Shown: piece by piece, positions 41,660-53,700 of the stretch
Layout: the number at the start of each line of letters is the position of its first letter
How positions within the stretch are numbered: the stretch's first letter is position 1
Source of the DNA: Tetranychus cinnabarinus
Lineage: Eukaryota; Arthropoda; Arachnida; Trombidiformes; Tetranychidae
Direction: 5' to 3'
Length of the DNA: 64,000 nucleotides
NCBI GenBank assembly: GCA_022266195.1
Contig: WHVY01000009.1
Coordinates: 1,116,001 to 1,180,000 of the forward strand
The notes under the pieces: model-generated
What the model was told of the DNA's origin: nothing
The model's input: only the letters and a program-made list of their open reading frames with translations
Database searches by the model: none
Made by a program: the position numbers and the translations under genes

Positions 41660-43785
41660 AAAATATTGTAATTGATGAACACAAAAATGTAAATAAAATG
41701 TAAAAAACTAAATTTGTTTGGTTAGTAACCAGTTTCAAAGAGCCTCTTTGAGTTGAGTTTAATTCCCCCTAGTTACAAGTTGCTGGTTACTGTGTAGTTA
41801 CAAATTTGCCGCCAAGTTTGAACTAAAATTTTGTATATTTCATCATTTTGTAGCCCTTTTTATCGATGTATTTAAAATGATCATTTTAATTTTCCGACCT
41901 TGCTTCTGAATTTCCCTCGCTGCTACCGTAAATCAACTGATCGCAGTTAAAATACTTGATTAATCTTCTTTCCCACATTTTTGCTTTACCCATATGATGA
42001 ATGAATAATTGACGCGAACATGTGTATTTTCTTGCGGAAATCCAGCAATAAGAACGTTCTAAATTATGAAATTTACGAATATCACTCAAATTACAATTGA
42101 TGGCTAGCTGATTCACCCTGATTTATTTTTTCCAGTTGAAAATATGACTTGAAGACAACGATAATACATTATACAAGCATATTTTTTCACAAGAAAATCC
42201 GTTTAATTTTGTGCTCTGGAACCGATGGAAATTTATACATTTTCCTGGACTCGATCGTCTCTGCATCTTTTGTACTGTTCTGTAAATAGTTCAATGAACA
42301 TTGTCTAATTTAACTTTATCAATATTTATTGCGAACCTTTGAGGCCCTAAAATATATCTTGAATGTCATCTAATGAAAGAACAAAGAAAACAAAGCAATG
42401 GATAAAAAGCATGGTGATTTGAGTAATACGGACAAACGTAATTCAGCTAAATGGTTGTATGAAAGATATGTTTAATGTGTTCCATTGGAGATGAAATTGG
42501 GTCAAACCAACTGTAAGAATCCACAAATGATAAATATTTTTGAGAAAAAACGAGAAAAATAATTTCAATTTAAGTACAATTTGTTTTATTAACTCATTTT
42601 TGTTCAGTTTTGAGAGGCAATCTTTTGCCTCGCCTTTTATTTCACTAATAGCAAAAGGGAAAGATTACAAACACTTTTTTGTTATTCAATTAATTAATTA
42701 TTTTGTTAACATCAATTAATTTAAATTTGCTTTGTTTATTGCAGTTGTGTCAGATTGGATTGGTTGGATCAAGAATTGGTTGTTTCTGTTATTATAATAT
42801 GTGCATCAAATTTCGGGAAACCCTAAAGACATTTTCATTTAGATTTTTTTTGCTAAACATTAAAAATGGATGTCAACATTGACAAAAAACGGACAAGAAG
42901 AAGACATTGGTGAAGATATGGAGAAGAGTTTTGGAAATAAAGAAAGGAGGACAATTTAAATTGACAGGTATGAAAGAGATGGCGATTAGAGTAGTTTAGA
43001 GGGAATACGAATCATTCTTATAATATTGATAAAAATTGGTTTAGAACCATGATTAAGAAGACCATACTCCACAGGAAAAAATTGTTCAATTGACATAAAT
43101 TTTCAGGTAAAAGAGATGAAGACAAAAACATATAATTTTGTACATTAAGAGCTGAGCTCTCTCAATTTTTTATCCTTAATAATTAGTTTTAACCATTGTA
43201 TTTTTTGCATTTTTTTGAAAATTTTTAGCTTTTTGTTCCACGCTGAAATGGATAAACTTTTTGTTGGATGCATTTTAATGCTATTAAATGTTGAATGTTG
43301 TTGACAAAAAGAAGAGGAGAAAAAATGATTAATTGAATAAAATGAACGAACAAAGATCAAAATCATTATGATCGAAACTGTGAGCTTCGTAAAGGTAAGG
43401 TCGTTAGGTTGCTTTTTTTTAAAAAGAGTTTTTTATAGTCATTGACTTGGTCTTTTTTTTATATTTATATAATTGAATAATTAACTTTTTTGTTGCCTTT
43501 CAACTTCTTTGCAGATTCCATCCAGGTAACCTTTTTTCTTGCAAATTTTTTCCAAGTATTTTTGGTGAATTATAACCATCATTATTATTTTCATCACTGT
43601 TGATGTCGTGCGTATCCGTTTCAGCAGATGAGAAAGCAATGGTAAAGAATTGGGATGAAGAAGATGATGAAGATCAAGACTTTGTCTAGGTGCTTTTTTT
43701 TGAAAGGTGAAAGGAGATAATCAAAAAGAGCAAAAGAGAAAAGCCAAAAAGAAGGAAAATTTACGCAGATAAAGCAGCAAGTTGT
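41660..43785. other. Intergenic between MED8 and the minus-strand regulator
   Basis: One minus-strand frame (42116-41886) looks mildly coding and is listed separately. The remainder is AT-rich, presumably including the 3' UTR of the 43.8-45.7 kb gene. No repeat or RNA gene recognised. Confidence 0.4.
41886..42116 (-). CDS. Possible small ORF, 76 aa, unrecognised
   Basis: Open frame starting MNQLAINCNLSDIRKFHNLERSYCW with a balanced, Cys- and Arg-containing composition (ARKYTCSRQLFIHHMGKAKMWERR) and no low complexity. Same strand as MED8, ending 233 bp upstream of its start. A TTTTTTCCAG-like acceptor is not obvious upstream. It could be an exon of an unseen gene, a small gene or chance. Confidence 0.25.
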   Translation of the reverse strand: MNQLAINCNLSDIRKFHNLERSYCWISARKYTCSRQLFIHHMGKAKMWERRLIKYFNCDQLIYGSSEGNSEARSEN

Positions 43786-45734
43786 TCATTTTTTACTGAG
43801 ATTAATTGCACCCGAATTGGATCCGAGGAAGGAATAAAAAGACGTCGTATGTTGATGATATTGGTGATTAAGATGGTAATTGTTGGTAGAGTTGCTGGTT
43901 CCAGTTATGTGAATGTTTAAGCTGCTATTTCTATTACTACTTGGAACATTGCTATTATTCATATTACCACTAGTTGAACTGTTGTTGTTGTTGTTATTGT
44001 GAAGATGAAGGTGATGGTGTTGATGCTGGTGCTGGTGCTGATGTTGGTGTTGATGTTGGTGAAAAGATTCTTTCTCATAATTTTGAATGAAGCCTGGACG
44101 ACTAACGGTTGTTTGATATGCTGACAGTGAACTACCTGCCAATGAACCATAGTAACTAGGACAAAAAAGTGAGGATGAAAATATGGTTGGCTGAGGAAGT
44201 GTTGTTACAGGTGAAATTGGATATTCAGTTCCTGCTAGTGACAGTAAAGATTGACAAGCGACCGTGGATCCGACATTAGGAGCTACCGTTGAAGCTGAGA
44301 ATGGGGAAGCTGAAGCAGAGGAGGAACCAGAGGAAGATGAGCTGACTCGTGTTGCCACAGTTCCCAAGCCAGTTGGTAAATTGGTTGGTATTATAACTGT
44401 GTTTGGACTGGCATTTAGAGAAGGTATTGTCGAGGATGAGACTGTTGAAGATGATAAATGTCTAGGTCGGTCTAATTTTAATCTCTCATTTAAAGGTGAA
44501 CTTGAAGATTCCTTTTCATTAGATTCGCCCAGGAAATTATTTAATCCAAAATTATTACGATTCCTAATATTTTCAATAGTTGCTTTAGCTGTAGATTGGA
44601 GAGAAAAGGAAATATGAGTTAGAATTTAATTTTTCAACTAAATTTTCAAATACAGAGCAAAAATGAATGGATGACAATCAATTTTCATTATTAGTCTTGA
44701 TGCGATTTTTTTCAGTATTTCTTGATAGTTCCGAGAAACCAAATTGACGATTGTGATACTGAGTAATCAAGGTGAAGATGATCCTTAATTGCGTTATCAG
44801 TAGATGAAGAAACCCTTTCAACAAGGTAAGCTCAAATGTCTTTGGTAAACGCTTCAAATTACTCATTTTAAAGCTAATTTTCTGTTGTCTCTTTTCTTGC
44901 AGTTTAATTTTTAAATAATTGGTGATGATATTTGAGAATAATAATGAACAGTTGATGACCTCATGAATATCATCAGTTGGCAGTCAATAATTCGTAACAT
45001 TAAAGAAACAGTAAAACAAAATGATTTAAAAGGTTAACTTGGCAAGAATTTATGCAATGAAGTAAAGGTAAAAAGAAGAAGAAAAAGGAAAAAAGGTAAG
45101 AAATTCACTTGAAACATTCATTATCCATATCTAACAATTTAATCTTATTTTGTGTCTTCACTCATTACTATTTGCATTTGTCATTCTGATTAGAATGAAA
45201 AACAGTGGAAAGGCCATTAATATGGTCTGTAAATCTAAAAGATCCGGACATGGATTGGAAGGATGCTCAGGAAAGGTTGAACAGATGAAGATGATTATCA
45301 AGATAAAATGAAATATATGGACACATCTGTAGAATCTGAAAATCTAAGAAACTTGGCAAACAAGAGGAGAAACGCAAAATAACAACAAAACGAATCAAGA
45401 ATTTTGCAGTTAATTAATCAACCCCAAGTATCATGAAATCAATTTCATTTTTGCTCTGTAATGTTAAGACTGGCAGTCACTTGATAATAGGTTGATCACT
45501 GTATCCATTTTCACTTACCTGCTGAAAGTTTCATTTTCAATACTTGATCATCAAAATTATTATTTTGAAGCAACAAATAGAGAATTGAATTTAATAATTT
45601 CTCCATTTTTCTTTCAGGATGAGCTAGCTTCAGGTCAAGAACACGTTTAAGATAGTCTCTGTACTCGGCTGCATACGCCATAAGATCTCCCTGAGTTCCA
45701 GTGAACCTAAAATTACCAGATTTTGCATCAGAAT
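43786..45734 (-). CDS. 3' exons of a probable transcriptional regulator (partial)
   Basis: Two exons are supported: 45734-45519 (216 bp) and 44588-43786, joined GT-AG in phase. The first encodes a compact helical-looking segment (GDLMAYAAEYRDYLKRVLDL...RKMEKLLNSILYLLLQNNNFDDQVLKMKLSAAKATIENIRNR across the junction). The last exon is low complexity: poly-Ser, a His-Gln repeat (about 14 residues), poly-Asn, and the terminus GAINLSKK. The acceptor at 45736-45735 requires at least one more upstream exon, contributing one base of a split Asp-like codon. None is recognisable before 64 kb, so the 5' end probably lies beyond the window across a very long intron. Such tails and introns are common in developmental regulators; I cannot name the family. 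Confidence 0.6.
43981..44060. repeat. CAC/CAA and AAC trinucleotide repeats (coding)
   Basis: Imperfect trinucleotide/hexanucleotide repeats encoding the His-Gln and Asn runs of the regulator's last exon on the minus strand. Confidence 0.7.
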
Positions 45735-47493
45735 CTATGGAATGGAAGAAAAGAAAAGGCAAAATTTAAAAGAAACTCAAAGATTTCAATTTTCATTGGT
45801 GAAGCAAAGTCAAGGGAAATTTCATAACCTAATGATTGTAATCAAGACAATGTTAACACAAATTTGTTAATTGGTTTATGTTGATCAACAATAATCACTC
45901 CGTTGATTGAACTCAATCTTATTGGAAGAAAAGCAATATTTTCAAATTCAAGCGTAAACACAAATGTAATGGACAATTTAGTTCATTATTTAAAGGATTG
46001 TATGAGCACAGTTGCAATGATGGTTTCACGGTTTAAAACGATATACTGTACAACCTCAAGCCTAGTAAATAGCAATTTTCCCGTTTTCTTAAGGTTGTTC
46101 AATTGAGGAAAAAATCAACAACAAAGTGACAAAGTTTGAAAGTTGAACCAATTTAAAGAGGAATACAATAACAATTTAAAAATTACAATAGAAAGCATGA
46201 AAATGTAATTGAATTGTATCAAGGAAAAAAATGGACCGCAATTTCAAGCTATATTAAAATCTATAGATTGAGAAGAAAGCAAAAAGATATTAAATTGAAC
46301 GATTAATTTAGTAAGACTTGAAAGCATTTTCATAATTAACCAACAATCAATAAAAAGATGACAATGCGAACAATCAAATATGAAATGAGAAAAATTTAGA
46401 CGTTTCAAGAAAATTGAGAAAATTGTCATTAATCAAAACTGTAATTTACAATTGATTGAAACAAAAAACTGTAATTTTTAAAGATATTCATAACAGTTAA
46501 AAATGAACAGTAAATCTTGATGTTAATCAAATTAAAGTGCAGCTGATTAGACCTTTATTGAATGTAACTTGATTCAGTTGCAATTAATTAGGAAACCAGT
46601 TAAACTTGTTTCGTACAAGAGTTAACACAGCAATTAACTTTATTGATTGGTATTCACAGGCATCAATTTAAATTAATAAGGTAACAATTAACTCATGAAA
46701 ATATCAACACAAGCAAAAATTGTAATGTAACGTCCAACAAGTGAATTAAACGTTTCTTTATAATGTCAACCATTTTTCAACAGATTAACTGATTAACATA
46801 ATAATATACAAGAAAATGATGTTCAATCATAATCACAATTGTGATGACAATTAACAATTAACACAAGACAAAATGCTATTTAAAGGCAACTCATGTATGG
46901 TAAGATATTCAAGAGCCTAACATTGATAGTGATTGAGCTTTTTGTTAAAGCTTAATGTTGACAAGGACAAGTCAAATGTTAGATTGATTAACCATATTAA
47001 TCAACATGATATTCATAATCTGGAAAATGTTTGAATATCATTTTAAACCAATGAATAAATAATGAACATTTTTTATGCTTAAAAATGACCAAAAATTTAA
47101 TATATAATTGATAGTCTTGTCTTAATTGTTGCATTGATCAATCTTGCTTGTTTTGGTTTGTTTGTCAACAAAAATGTTTAGTGAAAAGGTAAACCAAAAA
47201 AAGGTTCAAATCCTTTACCTGGAAACAAGTTGACAAAAAAAGAGACAAAACAAGTTTCTAGTTGATGATAATTAGCATACAACAGTGTATATTATTATGA
47301 GAGCAACATGATCAGATTGTGAGTTGAAACTGAATATAGATCTGAATTCAACTCTAACCTTACGAATCTATATTATAACCATTCTAACTTTATTATCTTC
47401 TCTATCTTCATCTTCATCATCTTCATCTTATTGATATAACCTGTAAACAAGGTTCATCATTTGAGTGTTGAATGAAACTCTTGGATGAAAAGT

Positions 47494-47574
47494 GGATTGT
47501 AATGAAACTCCCAATTAATCTGGGAGTTTATTATACTCTTCATTACAAATCAATCGTCAGTTTTTAACTAAATT
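47494..47574. repeat. Bulged inverted repeat
   Basis: GATTGTAATGA...AACTCCCA pairs with TGGGAGTT...TCATTACAAATC, with a roughly 10-base bulge on one side and a 7-base loop. It is not a textbook microRNA precursor. Confidence 0.45.
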
Positions 47575-50500
47575 AAAAACCTTTATTTTGTTGGAGGAAA
47601 CAAAAACGAATCTCAATTGTTCAATTGAAATGATTGATTGTAAATGAGAAGCAAAAACATTCATTTTTACCAGATTTTATAACAAGGTAATGAAAAAGGT
47701 TGCCCATTCATGTTACATTTAACTCTATTTATATACAATTTACTTGATTGTCCGTATTGTTTCAATGCTTGCTTATTGTTCATTGTAAGATTGTTATGGT
47801 TTATAGTCAAAATTAGGCAAATTTTAAGCCTTAATTTTGACTTAATTTACATGATTTAATTTTTAACATTCATTATTATTGATATTTCTCATCAGTTACA
47901 TCTAGATTATTCAAGTAGTTATTTTCTGATGAATGTGATAAGTTTCATTTTTGATTATTGGCTTGACTTATTGTCGACTAATTGATGGTTTGATTGTTGA
48001 TAATCGTTGAAGAATCAAATCAATATGAAATGATTGTTATGAATTATGATTTGGAAAGATTAACTTTAAGCTTTGGAACCAGTGAAGGCATGTTGCTGGT
48101 TGATAAATCAACAAATAAGCAACATGTGTCTTGACTGTGCGTGTGTTCAATTGCAATCAACAAGTTTACAATCAGGTTTGTTACAATGATCAGCCAATCA
48201 ATTAATTTAAAAACTGTTTCATTGATTGGAAATACTAGATTCAACAAAATGCAGATCCGTCCGTATGTTCGTGTATTCCTGGATTACTTTGCCTTTGATA
48301 TTGTTTTAACCCATTAAGTTGAATGATACAAAACAAACAGCAGAGAGTGAACTTTCTCTATTTGTCTGGTGTCAAGTTAATTGATTAAATTATTAACAAA
48401 CTTGATTTAGTGAGTTAATTTTATATCGTTTTGTCCATTTTAAAGTCTTTTTTTGTGTCATTCGCCTGCATTTGGTTTGTCTCTGTGTTTGGTTTCCCTT
48501 TTTTTATATGGTAAAGTAATAATAATGAAAATAAGCTGCACACTTGAAACCAATTTTATCCATAATGTTTAATTGTTCCAAAAGGGTTTAACAGAGGTTG
48601 ATGTGAAAGCAGAAAAGCACACAAAAAGGATAACTAGTGAATGAAAAATGGGAGAAAAAAAGAGAATAAATGAAGAGAAATGAAGAGAAATGAAGAGGTC
48701 ATTAGATAAATTAGAAGCACAAGTGCAACAATTTATTTGAGACAAAATAAAGTGATTAAAATAATTTAGAGAGTCTTTTGAATAGTAAATTAATGTTTAG
48801 CTGACTATAAACATTATAAAATTTAAATATTGATTATTTTTTCAAATGGTCTTCCCATACCTGATTGAAAAGGGTTACGCAGCCATTGTTAGCATAAAGC
48901 ACATTATAGTCTTTATCCGCTGCTCACATGTATAAATCAAAAAGAGACTTATTAACATTATTGTTTCCACTAATTTAACTGATGACTTGAAAAGGTTATC
49001 AAATAAAATTAATAACGATAGCAAATACTATTGAGTTGAACAAATTAAATCAACAGGTTTATGTTAATAGATGTGGTATAGTTTTTGTTGTGGAGGAGTT
49101 GAAATAATGTTGAGTTAACGGCTTGACTTGCTTGTTGATAAGAATGGACGGTGAAACAATCAATTTAATAGTGTCAACAAATTAATGAATAGACAGTAAG
49201 TTAATTGTTAAATCTCTTGTGAACAGTAATTAATAAGATTAAATACAATTGAAAATTAAAAAAAGCAAAATAGTAAAGATGAACATATTAATATTAAGAG
49301 CGTTAAATCATTAAAAAATATTAGCTGAAAATAACGGCTGAGTTAACTTACAAATAAGGCTATTTTCACTAACAAATTTTTCGCTTCTTAACCATATCGA
49401 TGTTTGTCTGGTAAAATAACCCAAAAAAGCCAACGACATTAATTACAATCTCTTGTTAAATTATGATTACAATTATTATTTTTCAACTTGCCAGTTTAAC
49501 CAAAGATACAACTCATCATGGAAATGTAATGAATAAAAAGAGGAGATTTTTTATTATTGTTGTTTAAGGTCAAACAGTTAAAATGACCCTCAACACCCTC
49601 TTTTTTGTTGTTTATTTCAGGCCTGGTTCATTTTAACTTCAACTCTACCATCATAACTTCATCTTTATTGCATCTTTTACTTCATATTTTTCTTCATCAT
49701 CTCCACCATCTTCATAATCATCTTTATCATCTTAACTCTTTGTGATTATTGTTTTCTTTATCCTTTCTTCACCATCTTTTTGCCTTATCCAAATATCATA
49801 TATCATCAGTTTCTATGGTAATAATGGGTGAATGGTAACTCTTTGTTTTTAACAAAATAAAAAAACTGTTTCCTCCATTTATTTCAAGTCTTACGATCTG
49901 GTTGATTGCAACGTTTTTACAGATGAATAGTTAGTTACATGATTACTGTTCCATGCTTTTTGACATTATTCCAATATTTGTCTAACAATTTAACCAGACA
50001 AACAATCAACTTCACAACATTTTCCCTATCCAATTGTGAGCATTATAAGACAACAGACAATCTTCAAATGATGACCTCACAATGCTAGACAATATCAGGT
50101 CAAGAAACTAAATTGCTGAATATACAAAAAGAGGTGATTACGATTAACCTTTAACACCATCAGAAGCTAAACTTATTACCCAATTATTAAAGTAATAAAT
50201 ACATTTCCAATTTCACTGAATCCACAACCAAAAAATGATTTAGAGTGAGATGCAAAAAATGTATTTCAAATAACAGACTGACCAGAAATGTATTGATTAC
50301 ATGAACTCGCCTTCAAATAGCATCACCTTAAATCTAAATCCAGACCAGAACCTAAAGCTAAACCTTGATCTATTATCATAATTAACACTACAAATGGTCA
50401 AATATAATGTTAAAAACGTTACCTTTTCAACCAGAAAACTAAACATTGAGTGGTGAAAAAATTACCCTAATCTATGATCATTTTAAATCCAAAAAGGATT

Positions 50501-50707
50501 GATTGGCATAAATGCGAAACAAATGAATGGCAAAATTATATTAAAAATGTGTGTTTTGCTCGCAAATTATTCACGTTTAAGCCCAAGATTTATGTTTTTT
50601 CATCTTTAAAATGGGTAAAGATTGTTGATTGTGAATTGAAATGGCAAAGTAGGATTAACAATGACAACATTTTCAAGTACTTTTTTGTTTAACTGTTGCT
50701 TCTTCTG

Positions 50708-50730
50708 ATCATCATCATCATCATCATCAT
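50708..50730. repeat. (ATC)n microsatellite
   Basis: About seven ATC units. Confidence 0.8.
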
Positions 50731-53700
50731 TACCATTACTATTAAACTGTTAGACATCAAGCAGAGACTTTAATCAATTGATTGAATTAACTCAACAAAC
50801 TAGTAAAATGTAGCTTAAGCTTAAGGTTTAGCTAAAAAGCAGTAACATCATTTTCAAGAGTTTAATACTCAACAAAATTACATTTGTTTGCATCTTTTCC
50901 CTATCAGACCCTCGGTTTAGTAATACATTTAAATGTTAATCACTAAAGTTAAATATTGTTTTGATTAATTGTCAGCAAATCATAATTATATAATGTAATA
51001 AGAAATGTTATTAAACGACAAAAAAAGGCTGAAATCATGAAAAATGTCTTCACTTCAACTTCATGTTTAGTCTGAATGACTTTCAACCTTAATCAATCGT
51101 TTATTGTGATTGAACCCAAAAATGATTTCCATTTATTGTCTTCTTTATCCTTTCAATTGGTTACCATTCATTGATTCAATAGTTAATTATTGGACAAATG
51201 GCGAGACAATTTAATGTCAATTAGTTTGAATGTTTACGATCCTGAATCCCATAAGTTTTCATCATTCAAGTTATCCTTTTTATACTAATTGAAATGCAGC
51301 ATCAACAATTCAACTCCCAGTTCAATACAATTCAGATATTACAATATAACTGATAATCAGGGAGGTAAAAATGAATTGCAATTAATTGGGAAAACATTGA
51401 AAGGTTTCCATTTCAGGATAATACATTAAAGTTTCTTGTTTAATTTCAACAAAAAGGCCATTAAAGTTTAGCCATAAAAGTTGGCATAAAATGTTAAATT
51501 AAAACACTGAAAGACACAATTTTCATTTAGCTAATTGTATGACAATTAAAGGACAAAAGAGTTGAATAATACTGCAATCGACTAAATAATTAAGTATCAA
51601 TAAAACATTGCTTGTCCAACGCTTCCAGTCTCCTTGACCATTGAGTCTGAAAATTTTCAAGGTTTGTTCAAGGATTTATTCAGACAAGACCTTCATTAGT
51701 GGAATGTTTAAATTGCAATTAAACAAAATTACAATTTATTTTCTTCTTCTTCCATAAAAAGTACAATTTCTGGTTATGATTTGGTTGGTTTGAAAAAACC
51801 GCTACTTGATTTGGCTCGTTTCTGGTTAAGGGTAACGTAAGAGTTTGTTTTGTTTTTGTTTATGTCTTAAAGCTTATTGCATTTGATTGATAATCAAAAA
51901 AGTGTAATTGTATAATATTGACGTCAATTTAATCTAATCAATTGCTGTCATTTACTATTTGTTAATCATATTTGTGGATTTAAAAATGCGGAAATAATCT
52001 AATCACAGGAATAATCAAATGTTTTTTATCGTAAAGTCTTGTTCATGTTCATCTTATCCTTTCCTTACTTTTATATTTGGATTAAGGTGTGTTTTTATTT
52101 TATTTTGATTGTGTGTGGACAGTCAAGTGACAATTATGATTATTATTATCAACTGGTGATGCTAATATTATACAAATATTTGGCTGTAACTCCAAGTAAC
52201 CAGAAAAACCAAGTTGGAAAGTTATTTCTTCATTTAATAACCCAATCCTACACACAATACACAAGCTGTGTAACCCACACTTGGCCAACCACATACATAT
52301 TTTTGTTAATCAATTTGTGATCACTGATCAGTCGAGTTAATCATATCTTGTAATTAAGTTGAACAGGTTAATCTTGTATTGATTTATGTTTAACCTTATC
52401 ATCTTCATCATCATCCTATTACATTTAACAAACCTATCTAACCCTTTTACCATTGTTAACCCCAATGTTTTTATCTCATCTTGAGATGGTTTTAAACACT
52501 CACACACACACATTAACCAAATCCAATTTTTCCTTTCTTAATGTAATTAACCACAGTGAAACCCTTTTTTTTAATCACCATGATTACCTTGTTGATTATG
52601 ATAGCAATGAAAGAAGCAGAAAAAAACTGTCATTATTAGGTTTTAATCAATGGATTGAAAAGAGTCGCTGGTTTAACCGGTAAACCAGTAAACATAGGAA
52701 AAGCATAAACCTAAAAGTGTCAGGCCTAACAGGGTTTAGCCCTGTGATTGTTGTTGTTGCCTTGTTACTAGTTAATTGTTTGATCCTAATTTAAGATTAC
52801 AGTCTTACAATTAAAGCATTAAAACATGATTAACCAACAATCATTAGGAACAATCAATAATTGCGAATCATAATTAACCAAAGAGCTTCATAAACAAAAC
52901 AAAGAACAGGGTTAACATTTTCTGGTTAATCATTTCTTTGTTCATGTTTCTTTGCTTTCTACCTTCTCCTTAACTCGTAACAATATTGAAAACAATCATT
53001 TCTCATCATTTATAATAAAATAATATGTAAAGACGTTAAGGGTGAGAAGGGTTAAGATTATCTGATAATGTATTCAAATGTATTGCTTATTGCGTGTCTT
53101 TAATTGTGATTTGCATGAGAAGCAAACATTGAACAGAGAAGAGACAATATAAAAAATAAAATATAAATGAATATGAAAATAAAATATATTTTAATCATTG
53201 TGACAACCCTTTTGGACCTAACAATTGATTGAATAACGTGATAAATACAATTTAATGTTGATAATAAACACACAAAGACACACACACATTAATAATAATC
53301 ATTTTACCGTAACTTCATTAAAATTTACCAATTTTACAATATAAAATTCATTTATTCATTCATCTTCTTCTTTGCTTTAAACAATCAAATTTTCTGAAAC
53401 CATTTAAAGATCATCTTTGAAACAAAGTTTGATTGTTGTTTAATTGTTTCAATTGAACCCATTAATTTCAACCAACTAACCATAATAACATTCATTTTCA
53501 AATTGCTAGTTAATTATTGTTCTGAAAGCAATTTACCTTGTCCCAAGGCAAAGTGAACCCACAGTTAAAATTGATATCAACAATTGTTAAATTGTTGAAA
53601 AATATGTAACTATTTGTAATAACAACCAAATGACAATATTATTACAATCAAAAACGATTCTGTTAAATGACTAGATTTAAATTCAAACATTGACTGTTGA

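Noticed and set aside
44264..44617. Plus-strand 117-aa acidic ORF
   Set aside because: It is the antisense of the Ser-rich last exon of the minus-strand regulator, which has proper splice phase.
47196..47225. tRNA-like T-arm (AAAGG-TTCAAAT-CCTTT with a GGTTCAAATCC box)
   Set aside because: No matching 5' acceptor strand, D-arm or anticodon arm in the preceding 80 bases.
52039..52320. 93-aa plus-strand ORF in the desert
   Set aside because: Phe/Ile/Tyr-rich AT-driven frame with no splice, promoter or family support.
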